Source of the DNA: JAVVTR01 sp036653535
GTDB taxonomy: Bacteria; Bacteroidota; Bacteroidia; Bacteroidales; P3
Length of the DNA stretch: 64,000 bases
Assembly (NCBI GenBank): GCA_036653535.1
Contig: JAVVTR010000004.1
Location: 1 to 64,000, forward strand
Direction: 5' to 3'
Below are positions 52,240-61,850 of the stretch, one piece after another. A program made the position numbers and the translations under genes. Each line of letters opens with the position of its first letter. Position 1 is the first letter of the stretch. The notes below the pieces were generated by a model that saw only the letters and a list, made by a program, of their open reading frames with translations, was not told where the DNA came from and did not search any database.

Positions 52240-54870
52240 CTAAAAGAGAGATAATTGTTCTATATTATCTGTGGTTTTATCCTCTTTAGACTTAAGGTCC
52301 TGCTTAGATTCCGACTCTAAATGCAAATCCGTTTCCGAATTAAATTTCTCCTCTTCCTCCCTTTTCTTTTCTAATGCTTCATAATCCGGATCTACTTCTT
52401 TTGGTTCCTCCCAATTTATTTTTTTAATAAGCCAATTAGAAAGTCTTTTTCCTTTTGCTTTATATCCCTTTACTCCTATAAAATCGGTAACATCCACTTC
52501 CAAATCCTCTATCTCTTTTTTATTTTGTTTATTATCAAAAAATATTTTTAAAACAGGATGGTAATCTAAATTAACCCCTATCAGTTCCGAAGTTTCTTCC
52601 TCAATAAATGGCATGCGCTTATCACTTTCTTCTATATTAAATCGCTTTATATACCAATTTTTCGTTTTTTTATCTCGATATACCGCCGTTATAATACGCT
52701 GGGAATAATGCTTACAAATATTGCTTAAATCCTCTTCAAAATGGTTGTTTAAATCAAAATTATTTAATTTATAAGATCCCGATTCGGTTAGGCTTAAAAT
52801 TTTATCTTGCCCCTTAAATTCCCCTATAAACCTACCTCTTTCTTCCACATTTAATCGTTGCACCGTTTCATCGTACCATATTCTACGAGCACCCAAAGTA
52901 GAAACCCCTTCGTCTTCTAAAACGATTCGCTTCACCGGATTTCTGCTCAAAATATTTCCCATCGAAGCTCTTCCTTTTACCGCTAAAGTTTTAAAATCAA
53001 AAACAAATTGGGCTTTTTTTAATTTTAATTTAGGTTTCAAATCCACTCTTACCACCTCTGCTTCTCCATTTGGATTAGCTGTAAAATAAAGGATACGAGA
53101 GCCTACAGAACCTTGTGTTAATGTATATTCTTTATCTCGCGTAATTCCTACCACCGCAAAGCGCTTTACATATGTAATGCCCGTTTTTCCATCTTGATAC
53201 GCTAAATTATAAATAGTTCTTTCATCATTCCGTTTAAAAACGCCCACATGAAGGATGGACTCCCCTACAAAAACTTTTTCCAATACCTTTACCACCATAA
53301 AAGTACCATTGGCTCTAAAAACAATAATATCGTCTATATCCGAACACTCGCAAACATACTCGTCTTTTTTCAATCCCGTTCCTACAAAACCCTCGTTTCT
53401 ATTAACATAAAGTTTTTCATTGGTCGCCGCTACCATGGTAGCTTGTATTACTTCAAAACTCCGAATTTCGGTTTTACGTTCTCTTCCTTTTCCGTATTTT
53501 TTCTTAATTTGTGTAAAATACAAAATGGTATATTCCACTAAATGATCCAAATTATTCTGCACTTCCAACATTTCCGCCTCCAAGACTTCCAAATGTTCTT
53601 CCGCCTTTTTTACATCAAATTTGGAAATTTTACGCACCGGTTTTTCCGTTAATTTCAATATATCTTCGCGTGTAATGGGCTTTTTTAATTTTTGAGTATA
53701 TGGCTGGAACGCTACCTCTATAGCCATTAACAAATCTTCCCATTTCTTCACATCCTTTTCTAATTGGCGGTAAATTCGTTCTTCAAAGAAAATTTTCTCT
53801 AAAGAGGTATAATGCCAGTCTTCCTTTAATTCCACTAAACGAATTTCCAACTCTTTTTTCAAAAGTTGCATAGTAGATTCTGTGGAAACCCGTAGAATAT
53901 CTTTTACCCCCATAAAGCAGGGCTGCTGCTTAACAATAACACAAGAATTAGGAGAAATCGACATTTCGCAATCGGTAAAAGCATAGAGAGCGTCTATAGT
54001 AGTATCTGGAGATACCCCAGCTTGCAAATGCACTATAATTTCTACCACATCCGAAGTGTTGTCTTCTATTTTACGAATTTTTATTTTTCCCTTTTCATTC
54101 GCTTTTAATATAGATTCTATCACCGATCCTGTGGTAGTTCCATAGGGAATATCCTGTATAATCAAGGTTTTTTTATCTTGCTGAGCAATTTTTGCTCTTA
54201 CTCTCACCTTTCCTCCTCGCAAACCATCGTTATAATTCGATATATCTACCAAACCACCGGTGGAAAAATCGGGATATATTTCGAAATCCTCTCCCTTGAG
54301 AATTTTCACAGATGCATCTATTAATTCATTAAAATTATGCGGCAATACCTTGCAAGCCAAACCTACCGCTATCCCCTCCACCCCTTGAGTTAGCAACAAA
54401 GGAAATTTGATAGGCAAAGCTACCGGTTCCTCATTTCTTCCATCATAGGAAAGTTTCCATTGGGTGGTTTTAGCATTAAACGACACTTCTAAAGCGAACT
54501 TAGATAATCTCGCTTCTATATAACGAGGGGCCGCAGCAGAATCCCCCGTAGGTACATTGCCCCAGTTTCCTTGACAATCTACCAATAAATTTTTCTGCCC
54601 TAATTGAACCAATGCATCCCCAATAGAAGCATCTCCATGAGGATGATATTTCATGGTATTCCCTACAATATTGGCAACTTTACTATAACGACCATCGTCC
54701 AATTCTTTCATGGAATGCAAAATACGTCTTTGTACCGGTTTTAAACCATCGGTTATTTCAGGTACAGCACGTTCCAAAATAACATACGAAGCATAATCTA
54801 AAAACCAATTTTTAAACATGCCCGGAATAGACATAATACGATACGACTCGTTTTCTTCTTCTTTTTCCAA
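52240..54870 (-). CDS. parC: DNA topoisomerase IV subunit A
   Basis: ParC cuts and rejoins DNA to decatenate chromosomes, with ParE as ATPase partner (not in the window). The 876-residue protein has ERAVPEITDGLKPVQRRILH, the QRDR-type segment YHPHGDASIGDALVQLGQ, and the active Tyr117 in AAPRYIEARL. The sequence around the active site (NWGNVPTGDSAAAPRYIEA) and the long charged C-terminus are those of Bacteroidota ParC. Ala81 stands where E. coli GyrA has the quinolone-relevant Ser83; alanine here is usual in the group. It begins 12 bases after the BatA-like gene. Confidence 0.92.
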   Translation of the reverse strand: MEKEEENESYRIMSIPGMFKNWFLDYASYVILERAVPEITDGLKPVQRRILHSMKELDDGRYSKVANIVGNTMKYHPHGDASIGDALVQLGQKNLLVDCQGNWGNVPTGDSAAAPRYIEARLSKFALEVSFNAKTTQWKLSYDGRNEEPVALPIKFPLLLTQGVEGIAVGLACKVLPHNFNELIDASVKILKGEDFEIYPDFSTGGLVDISNYNDGLRGGKVRVRAKIAQQDKKTLIIQDIPYGTTTGSVIESILKANEKGKIKIRKIEDNTSDVVEIIVHLQAGVSPDTTIDALYAFTDCEMSISPNSCVIVKQQPCFMGVKDILRVSTESTMQLLKKELEIRLVELKEDWHYTSLEKIFFEERIYRQLEKDVKKWEDLLMAIEVAFQPYTQKLKKPITREDILKLTEKPVRKISKFDVKKAEEHLEVLEAEMLEVQNNLDHLVEYTILYFTQIKKKYGKGRERKTEIRSFEVIQATMVAATNEKLYVNRNEGFVGTGLKKDEYVCECSDIDDIIVFRANGTFMVVKVLEKVFVGESILHVGVFKRNDERTIYNLAYQDGKTGITYVKRFAVVGITRDKEYTLTQGSVGSRILYFTANPNGEAEVVRVDLKPKLKLKKAQFVFDFKTLAVKGRASMGNILSRNPVKRIVLEDEGVSTLGARRIWYDETVQRLNVEERGRFIGEFKGQDKILSLTESGSYKLNNFDLNNHFEEDLSNICKHYSQRIITAVYRDKKTKNWYIKRFNIEESDKRMPFIEEETSELIGVNLDYHPVLKIFFDNKQNKKEIEDLEVDVTDFIGVKGYKAKGKRLSNWLIKKINWEEPKEVDPDYEALEKKREEEEKFNSETDLHLESESKQDLKSKEDKTTDNIEQLSLF

Positions 54871-54882
54871 CTTAAATCTCCT

Positions 54883-57030
54883 CTATTTTTGGGGTTTTTG
54901 TAGGGTGAACCTACCTTTAGACCAACTAATTAAAATGATCTCCATTAAGATAAAAACCAAGGCAAATATAAGCAAAAACTTCCACAATTCCACGCCCATA
55001 GTCATCCTTTCTACCGCTTTTTGCAAATCTACTTTGGCTGGATTCACCAAATAAAAATTTTGGTTTTCTAAACTACTCATCCATCGTTTTAATTCTTTTT
55101 CCGTATAACAATCGGGCAAAGACTCTACTCTTTCATCATTAAATGAAAGTACGGCTTTCTTTTTTTTCTCTCCATCTACTAAATAATAATTACCTGCATG
55201 CCGAATTTGTCCATGAGTAAACAAGCCTATTTCCGAACCTATATTCCGTATTTCAGGAATACAGGCAAAATCTCCATCTACTGCTCTTATCTCTAATTTT
55301 TCCATATCCTTTTCCCAAAAGGTCCCATCGGTAAAACCCGGCAAATAAATTCCGTCTTCCGTCCCAGTAGATGCATATAAAGCCTTGGATCCTCCGGTAT
55401 AAAATGCCATATTTAAAAAAGAAATAACAAAACTATATTGAGAAACAAAATCACTGTAATCTAAATCTAAAGGAGTAGATAAGCAATAAAGCAAGCCTCT
55501 ATCTACATAATATATTCGCATAAAATCCATTTTAGCCGAATTAGAGAGAGCATTTGCAAAACTCATAAGACTTTCCGAAGAGACCTTACTTACAACAGGC
55601 AAAGGGTAATAGCCCTTTGTTTTTGGGAGGATGCTGATAGAAGCATATTTTTCTAAAGCTAAATTAAAAATAGGATGCTGTATATTTATAGAATGAACCT
55701 CCTCTAAACGAGACACAAACCTAGCATAGGTTCCCCCTATTAATCTATTAGTAAGTCGAGCATAAGGCAGAGGTAAATCTACATTAGACTCTGGTAAAGG
55801 AGGTAAAAGAGTGAGACTTCCTCCTCTTTGAACAAAGTGCAACAACGCCTCCTCCAAAGCCGAAGAGGTGGATTTTACTGCATCCAAAATAATCCACTGC
55901 GCCGATGGAATAAGGGCATAATTTAACTGATTTAAAGAAATACATTTATAATCGAAAGCAGAGTCCCCTTGAAAAAGTTTGGGAATAGAAAGACAAGGAG
56001 TATCGTCATAAATATGCAATATAGATACAGAGGTCCCCACCGAAAAGCTGAAATAAAGACGATTATCGTAAAGCATAGGATAATCGACAATTTCTACATA
56101 TCCCTGATAATTTCCACTTTTAGTAAGTAATAAAGGCATGCTTACTTCTTTACTTTCTTTAGCCAAAATATCGACCGATGTTACCGAAATTTGCTTTTGG
56201 TCTAAAAATAATTTTACGGAGATTTTCTTTCTGTCTTTTCCCCCTGTATTCTTTATTTTTATTTTCAATTCCATAGGCCTATTTACCTGTAAAACAGGAC
56301 TTCCCAAAAACAAGCTATCTATAGATAAATTGGCATAATCCACGGCATCTAAGGGGACAAAAATACTATATATAGCCGAATCTTTGTCTTTTTCAAAAAG
56401 ACCATTTTTTTGCGGTAAATCGAATGTAGCCTTTTGGAAATCGGAAATGTAATAGTAAAGCCGATTTTCAGAAGCAAGGGATACTTGTTCACACAAACTA
56501 TTTTGACGTTGACGAATTTGTGCAAAAGTTCGCGGCTTCGGCGACACTTCTATATCCGGCAATAAATCCATTATTTCTTTTGTGCTTAAAAATCTTTGTT
56601 CTTCCCCTTTAAAATCATTGGTAAGCAATTGTACCTTGGAATTTGGTTCTAACGATTGCAAAATTCGCTTCACCTGCTCTTTACCCATATCTAACAATAT
56701 ACCATTTCCAGAGGAAGCTTCCATGGAATAGGAATTATCTAAATAAATACTTACATACCTCTGAGAACTTATCGTTTTTTTTCCTGTATTCGAAGACCAA
56801 TAGGGTTGAGCAAAGGCTAAAACCAAACAAACAATAGTTAATATACGTGCACTTAGAATTAGTCTTTCTTTTAATTTAGATTGCTTCTTATATTCTACTT
56901 GTATTTGCCTCAACAACGCTACATTCGAAAAATACTCTTTCTTATATTTACGAAATTTAAATAGATGAATTACTATGGGGATAGCCACCGCTGCAAGAGC
57001 AAACAAAAAAGAGGGATAGATAAATTGCAT
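54883..57030 (-). CDS. BatA-domain membrane protein
   Basis: A 715-residue protein whose first 80 residues form the BatA domain: two membrane helices around FKFRKYKKEYFSNVALLRQI, then LAFAQPYW. A von Willebrand A-like region follows (YLDNSYSMEASSGNG with a DxS motif), then beta-rich domains and a final membrane helix (LWKFLLIFALVFILMEIIL). Proteins of this layout are common in Bacteroidota, often upstream of housekeeping genes; their role is unknown though related to aerotolerance (Bat) proteins. Encoded 12 bases before parC, so probably one transcript. Confidence 0.85.
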   Translation of the reverse strand: MQFIYPSFLFALAAVAIPIVIHLFKFRKYKKEYFSNVALLRQIQVEYKKQSKLKERLILSARILTIVCLVLAFAQPYWSSNTGKKTISSQRYVSIYLDNSYSMEASSGNGILLDMGKEQVKRILQSLEPNSKVQLLTNDFKGEEQRFLSTKEIMDLLPDIEVSPKPRTFAQIRQRQNSLCEQVSLASENRLYYYISDFQKATFDLPQKNGLFEKDKDSAIYSIFVPLDAVDYANLSIDSLFLGSPVLQVNRPMELKIKIKNTGGKDRKKISVKLFLDQKQISVTSVDILAKESKEVSMPLLLTKSGNYQGYVEIVDYPMLYDNRLYFSFSVGTSVSILHIYDDTPCLSIPKLFQGDSAFDYKCISLNQLNYALIPSAQWIILDAVKSTSSALEEALLHFVQRGGSLTLLPPLPESNVDLPLPYARLTNRLIGGTYARFVSRLEEVHSINIQHPIFNLALEKYASISILPKTKGYYPLPVVSKVSSESLMSFANALSNSAKMDFMRIYYVDRGLLYCLSTPLDLDYSDFVSQYSFVISFLNMAFYTGGSKALYASTGTEDGIYLPGFTDGTFWEKDMEKLEIRAVDGDFACIPEIRNIGSEIGLFTHGQIRHAGNYYLVDGEKKKKAVLSFNDERVESLPDCYTEKELKRWMSSLENQNFYLVNPAKVDLQKAVERMTMGVELWKFLLIFALVFILMEIILISWSKGRFTLQKPQK

Positions 57031-57265
57031 AATTTAATCTTTATTACCAAAAACTAACAAAGCCCTTAAAAGACTTTTTTATGGTGTAAAACCAAGCGCT
57101 TCTCCCCCATAAGAAAAGCTCCAACTTACTTGGACTTTATTTATAGCAGAGCGGAAGGCATAAAATCGATGTGCAAATTTACCATTTTTAAGGGATTCTT
57201 ACACAAAATGCGTACATTTGTATCAAGAAAAAATCGCAAGAAACTATCTGTAATTCTATAAACTT

Positions 57266-58336
57266 ATGAATACTTTTGGAACCATTTTGAAATTCACTTC
57301 CTTTGGTGAGTCGCACGGAAAGGGGATAGGCGGAGTAATAGATGGTTTCCCCTCCAACATATATATAGATCTCGATTTTATACAAAACGAATTAAACAAG
57401 AGAAAACCCGGAATTCCCAATATTGGAAGTGGACGCAAGGAAGAGGATAAAATAGAAATTCTATCCGGCATTTACCAGGGTTATAGTTTAGGTTCTCCTA
57501 TTGCATTTTTTATCGCAAACACCAATGCTAATGCTAAAGACTACGAAGATTTAAAATCCTTCTATCGACCATCCCATGCCGATGATACCTATAAAGCAAA
57601 ATACGGCATTAGAGATGCACGCGGAGGTGGACGAGCTTCTGGTAGAGAAACCGCTATACGTGTAGCGGTAGGAGCATTTGCAAAAATTCTTTTAAAAAAA
57701 TATTCTATAGAAATTTACGCCTATACCGATCAAATAGGCAAGTTACGAATACAGTGCCCCTACACAGAATTAGAATTAAACCATATTTATGATCATCCAT
57801 TACGCTGTCCGGAAACACAAACGGAAATTCAAATGGAAAATCTCTTAAAAGAATGTCGTCAAAAAAAAGACAGTATTGGTGGAGCTATTTTTGGTCTTAT
57901 TCGTCACGTTCCCAAAGGTTTGGGAGAACCTTTGTACGACAAGCTTCCCTCTCGCTTAGCCTCAGCCATGTTAGGTATTAATGCGGTTAGAGGCTTTGAA
58001 ATAGGTATGGGCTTCGATGCTTGTACCATGAAAGGTTCCGAACACAACGATATTTGGACCATAGATGGTAAAACCGAAAAAAATCTCTGTGGAGGGGTTA
58101 GAGGCGGAATTAGCACAGGAGAGGATATTTATTTTCGCGTGGCATTCAAGCCTATTGCTTCCATTGGTATTCCACAATTACTACTTTCCGAAAACCAAAA
58201 AATAGAAGAAAAAAGTATTCAGGGAAGGCACGATGTTTGTTGTGTTCCCCGAGCTGTTCCTGTAGTAGAAGCTATGAGTGCTATATGTATAGCCGACTTT
58301 CTTTTAATTCAGCAAGTTCCATATTCGAAAAATTAG
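57266..58336 (+). CDS. aroC: chorismate synthase
   Basis: Last enzyme of the shikimate pathway, making chorismate from 5-enolpyruvylshikimate 3-phosphate with reduced FMN. The 356-residue protein shows all family signatures: FTSFGESHGKGIGGVIDGFP, RPSHADDTYKAKYGIRDARG, GGGRASGRETAIRVAVGA, GFEIGMGFD, GGVRGGISTGEDIYFRVAFK and RHDVCCVPRAVPVVEAM. Single-gene unit on the plus strand, ending 7 bases from the convergent tex gene. The start ATG 57266 matches relatives. Confidence 0.97.
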   Translation: MNTFGTILKFTSFGESHGKGIGGVIDGFPSNIYIDLDFIQNELNKRKPGIPNIGSGRKEEDKIEILSGIYQGYSLGSPIAFFIANTNANAKDYEDLKSFYRPSHADDTYKAKYGIRDARGGGRASGRETAIRVAVGAFAKILLKKYSIEIYAYTDQIGKLRIQCPYTELELNHIYDHPLRCPETQTEIQMENLLKECRQKKDSIGGAIFGLIRHVPKGLGEPLYDKLPSRLASAMLGINAVRGFEIGMGFDACTMKGSEHNDIWTIDGKTEKNLCGGVRGGISTGEDIYFRVAFKPIASIGIPQLLLSENQKIEEKSIQGRHDVCCVPRAVPVVEAMSAICIADFLLIQQVPYSKN

Positions 58337-58343
58337 GGGTATT

Positions 58344-60524
58344 CTAATTATTAGTAGTATGCGCATCCATCTCTTGAGCTTGTTTCATACTTAATTCTAC
58401 CCGATGACGAATTTTATCTATTTTAATTACTTTAACCCTCACCGGATCGTGTAAATACACCACTTCATTAGGATCGGTAATAAATCGTTCCGACATTTGA
58501 GATACATGCACCAATCCATCTTGATGCACTCCTATATCCACAAAAGCTCCAAAAGCGGTTATATTCGTAACAATTCCATGGAGGAGCATTCCTATTTCCA
58601 AATCCTCTATACTACGTACTTTAGGATCGAATTCAAAATAAGAAAAAGAGGTACGCGGATCTCTTCCTGGCTTATCCAATTCTTTCATTATATCGTTTAA
58701 GGTGGGCATACCTACCTTTTGATCTACATATTTCTCTAATTTCACCGATTGACGTAAGGGTAGATCCATCATCAAATTGGCAATACTACAATGTAAATCC
58801 GAGGCCATCTTTTCCACTATATAGTAAGATTCCGGATGCACTGCACTATGATCCAAAAGGTTCGTACTATTAGCAATCCTTAAAAAACCTGCTGCTTGCT
58901 CAAAGGACTTAGGTCCTAAACGAGCTACTTTTTTTAATTCTTCTCTATTGGTAAATGGCCCGTTTTCTCGACGATAAGCTACTATATTCTCTGCTACTGT
59001 AGGGGTTAAGCCCGATACATAAGATAAAAGTTCCTTGCTCGCTGTATTCAATTCCACCCCCACTCTATTAACACAACTCACTACAGTATCGGTTAAAGCT
59101 ACCTGTAAATCAGTAGCATCCACATCATGTTGGTATTGCCCAACTCCTATGCTTTTAGGATCCACTTTTACTAATTCCGACAAAGGATCTAAAAGACGTC
59201 GTCCAATAGAAACTGCCCCCCTAACCGTAATATCATAATCTCCAAATTCCTCTCTTGCTACCACAGATGCTGAATAAATGGAGGCACCACTTTCATTAAC
59301 AATTACAGCAATCACAGGGCTTCTAAACTTAATTTTCTTTATAAAATCTTCTGTTTCTCTACCTGCTGTTCCATTTCCTATAGCAATGGCTTCTATTTTA
59401 TAAACTTCTACTAAATGTAAGATTTTAGCGATAGCCAAAGAAACTTGATTGTGTGGAGGATGTGGAAATATGGTTTCATTGTGTAGTAATTTTCCTTGTT
59501 TATCTAAGCAAACAACTTTACATCCTGTACGGAAGCCGGGATCAATAGCTAATACTGCCTTTTCACCCAAAGGAGGAGCCAATAATAATTGCTCTAAATT
59601 TTTAGCAAACACTTTGATCGCCGCTTTTTCCGCTTTCGATTTAACTAATTTCCTATATTCATTTTCCATAGAGGGACCCATCAACCTTTTAAAAGAATCT
59701 TTAATAGCTAAGGCTACTTGATTTCCACTATGGGTAGTGTTTTTTACAAATAAAAAATATAAAGCATTCAAGCAGGCTTGTTCATCCGGTTCTATCCGTA
59801 TTTTCAAAAAGCCCTCCGCTTCCCCACGAAACATAGCTAATACACGATGCGACGGAGTTTTCATTAAAGCTTCTCTTCTTTGAAAATAAACCGAGTAATT
59901 AGCCCCTTGCTCGGCCATACCTTCTACCACATTAGATACTATATAGGAATTTTTATACAGTTTACGTATCTGATTTCTCGCCATGGCAGTTTCATTAATC
60001 CAATCGGCCATAATATCCCTTGCCCCACTTAAAGCCTCCTCTACCGTATTCACCCCCTTAGAAGGATCTATAAATTTAGAGGCTTCCTGCATAATATCCA
60101 AAGCGAAATCTTGTCCCATAATACTTTTTGCCAAGGGTTCCAAGCCTTTCTCTAAAGCTACACTACTACGAGTTTTCCTTTTAGGCTTATAAGGCAAATA
60201 CAAATCTTCTAACTCCACCTTGCTCATAGCCGCCTGTAATAATTTCAGCAAAGGTTCGCTCATCTTTCCTTGCTCCAAAATAGAAGTCATAATGGCCTGC
60301 CTCCGCTCATCTACTGCCTGAAGTTTCAAATAAGAATCCCTAACGAGAACCAGCTGAAGTTCATCCATACTATCGGTGGCCTCTTTCCTATAGCGAGCTA
60401 TAAATGGAATACTTGCCCCATTTACCATCAATTCCAAAGCATGAAGTATTGCCTGTCTTTGCAAACCACATTCCTGTATTATGGCGTCTATATACTGCCT
60501 GGGAAATTCTGCTTTTTCACTCAT
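58344..60524 (-). CDS. tex: Tex-family RNA-binding protein
   Basis: Tex (transcription accessory) proteins bind nucleic acid and are widely conserved, with roles in transcription and stress. The 726-residue protein has the N-terminal Tex helical region, a YqgF-like domain (VLAIDPGFRTGCKVVCLDKQ, IAIGNGTAGRETEDFI), the SVVAREEFGDYDITVRGAVS block, two helix-hairpin-helix motifs (VSGLTPTVAENIVAYR, ARLGPKSFEQAAGFLRI) and a C-terminal S1 domain (GMLLHGIVTNITAFGAFVDI, DGLVHVSQMS). Full length. Preceded by the rpsT terminator, so it needs readthrough or its own promoter. Confidence 0.94.
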   Translation of the reverse strand: MSEKAEFPRQYIDAIIQECGLQRQAILHALELMVNGASIPFIARYRKEATDSMDELQLVLVRDSYLKLQAVDERRQAIMTSILEQGKMSEPLLKLLQAAMSKVELEDLYLPYKPKRKTRSSVALEKGLEPLAKSIMGQDFALDIMQEASKFIDPSKGVNTVEEALSGARDIMADWINETAMARNQIRKLYKNSYIVSNVVEGMAEQGANYSVYFQRREALMKTPSHRVLAMFRGEAEGFLKIRIEPDEQACLNALYFLFVKNTTHSGNQVALAIKDSFKRLMGPSMENEYRKLVKSKAEKAAIKVFAKNLEQLLLAPPLGEKAVLAIDPGFRTGCKVVCLDKQGKLLHNETIFPHPPHNQVSLAIAKILHLVEVYKIEAIAIGNGTAGRETEDFIKKIKFRSPVIAVIVNESGASIYSASVVAREEFGDYDITVRGAVSIGRRLLDPLSELVKVDPKSIGVGQYQHDVDATDLQVALTDTVVSCVNRVGVELNTASKELLSYVSGLTPTVAENIVAYRRENGPFTNREELKKVARLGPKSFEQAAGFLRIANSTNLLDHSAVHPESYYIVEKMASDLHCSIANLMMDLPLRQSVKLEKYVDQKVGMPTLNDIMKELDKPGRDPRTSFSYFEFDPKVRSIEDLEIGMLLHGIVTNITAFGAFVDIGVHQDGLVHVSQMSERFITDPNEVVYLHDPVRVKVIKIDKIRHRVELSMKQAQEMDAHTTNN

Positions 60525-60541
60525 CGATTCGTAAAATAAAA

Positions 60542-60566
60542 GAGCCCTCCTTTAATGGGAGAGCTC
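60542..60566 (-). terminator. intrinsic terminator after rpsT
   Basis: On the minus strand GAGCTCTCC pairs with GGAGGGCTC (one G-T pair) around a 7-base loop, followed by TTTTATTTTA. Confidence 0.82.
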
Positions 60567-60602
60567 CAATTTGTATAAACACATATTTTAAACACCCTCT
60601 TT

Positions 60603-60854
60603 CTAAAGAGCGTTTACTTTAGTCATTACCTGCGATTTGAGGTTTCCTGCTTTGTTTTTATGTATAATATGATGTTTAGCTAACCTATCTATCATAGATA
60701 CCATATCTTGCATTTTCTTAGAAGCCTCCTCTTTAGAAGTCAATGCTCTAAATTCTTTTAATGCATTACGCATTGTTTTAGCATAATAACGATTATGCTC
60801 CTGTTTTCTTGCTGTAGATCTAATCCGTTTAACGGAGGATTTGTGGTTTGCCAT
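60603..60854 (-). CDS. rpsT: ribosomal protein S20
   Basis: Small-subunit protein binding 16S rRNA near its 5' and 3' domains. The 83-residue protein begins MANHKSSVKRIRSTARKQEH and ends with MIDRLAKHHIIHKNKAGNLK before a short tail, as in the S20 family. It lies 21 bases downstream of tRNA-Glu on the same strand, probably transcribed with it, and is followed by a terminator. Confidence 0.97.
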   Translation of the reverse strand: MANHKSSVKRIRSTARKQEHNRYYAKTMRNALKEFRALTSKEEASKKMQDMVSMIDRLAKHHIIHKNKAGNLKSQVMTKVNAL

Positions 60855-60875
60855 TTTCTTACATTATTATGTTTG

Positions 60876-60950
60876 TAGTCCGTAGGGGATTCGAACCCCT
60901 GATTTCAAGGATGAAAACCTTGCGTCCTAGGCCGACTAGACGAACGGACC
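60876..60950 (-). tRNA. tRNA-Glu (anticodon TTC)
   Basis: The minus strand folds as a 75-nt tRNA: acceptor GGTCCGT with ACGGACT and discriminator A, anticodon stem CAAGG/CCTTG around TTTTCAT (TTC), T arm GGGGTTCGAATCCCC. No CCA encoded. Upstream of rpsT. Confidence 0.95.
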
Positions 60951-60963
60951 GTTTTTGGGACTG

Positions 60964-60994
60964 CAAAATTACAAAATTTTTCTTAAATGCCAAA
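60964..60994 (-). promoter_or_regulatory. promoter of tRNA-Glu and rpsT
   Basis: On the minus strand TTTG (60991-60994), 19 bases, TAATTTTG (60964-60971): consensus promoter 13 bases before the tRNA-Glu 5' end. Confidence 0.75.
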
Positions 60995-61152
60995 AAAAAA
61001 AGGTTTTTTTTCATAAAAAAGTAGAAAAAAAACAATATACATACAGTAATTATTTAATAATCAACTATTTATTATTCTGAATTACTATTACAAAACATAC
61101 AAATTAGGATCTGTTATTTTTCCCTATTGTCTATTCCTATGAATTTGTCTCT

Positions 61153-61848
61153 CTACTTATTAGCAGCTACCGCCAATATTATTCCTAAAGCCACCCCTAA
61201 CAAGGCTGCAAACAAAACTTGAAATTCAGATGGCAACAAAAAGGTTATGGTATGGGCCGGTATCCAAAAAAAAGGAATAGTTTTTTTAAACACAAAATTC
61301 CACTGTACCTTCCAATTTAACTGGGATAATATTTGACTAAAGGGGATAGGGTGAACCAATGCAGAGAGCCGACCTTCATAATTTAGGATATGTGTATCAC
61401 TAATTTTGTGTAAGGTCATAAATACCGGAGCAAAAGAAGTATTCATAAGTAAAGATATAGAAAAAGCCCCTATCAATTTATAAATAGAAAAAGAGCCTTT
61501 CATAGCAGAAGTTATTTCCCCATTAGTTCCTAATATATAATCACTCAACATAGGTGCTCCCGCACCAAATACTTTCATCGCAATTACAATCCAAGCACCA
61601 AGCACCCCCCATACAAGCATTCTTGGCAAAACGCCAAAAGAGGAATCGTAATAAACCCCTTTGCGTATTCTAAGGGCTATTACTTCTCCTAAGGTAGAAA
61701 GCATAGCAAATTTCACAAAGCCAATCGCTATAGCATAATGGGCATTTAGAAATTGATAGATAGTATAAACAGAATCAAAAATAAAAAACGGAGCTAAAAC
61801 TATTAAAATTCCAATACCAAAGAAAATATCCTGTTTTTTAATTTTCAT
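61153..61848 (-). CDS. membrane protein, possibly Mpv17/PMP22-like
   Basis: A 231-residue protein with about five hydrophobic segments. The end, NWKVQWNFVFKKTIPFFWIP followed by AHTITFLLPSEFQVLFAALL, recalls the Mpv17/PMP22 pattern, in which Trp/Asn-Phe-x-x-(I/V)-P motifs precede the last helix; the match is loose. Function unknown. It starts 2 bases after the acyl-CoA synthetase gene, so they are cotranscribed. Confidence 0.5.
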   Translation of the reverse strand: MKIKKQDIFFGIGILIVLAPFFIFDSVYTIYQFLNAHYAIAIGFVKFAMLSTLGEVIALRIRKGVYYDSSFGVLPRMLVWGVLGAWIVIAMKVFGAGAPMLSDYILGTNGEITSAMKGSFSIYKLIGAFSISLLMNTSFAPVFMTLHKISDTHILNYEGRLSALVHPIPFSQILSQLNWKVQWNFVFKKTIPFFWIPAHTITFLLPSEFQVLFAALLGVALGIILAVAANK

Positions 61849-61850
61849 AT

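Noticed and set aside
54490..54650. Quinolone-resistance mutation in ParC (Ala at the Ser83-equivalent)
   Set aside because: Alanine in HPHGDAS is, to my knowledge, the normal residue in Bacteroidota ParC, so it is not evidence of selection.
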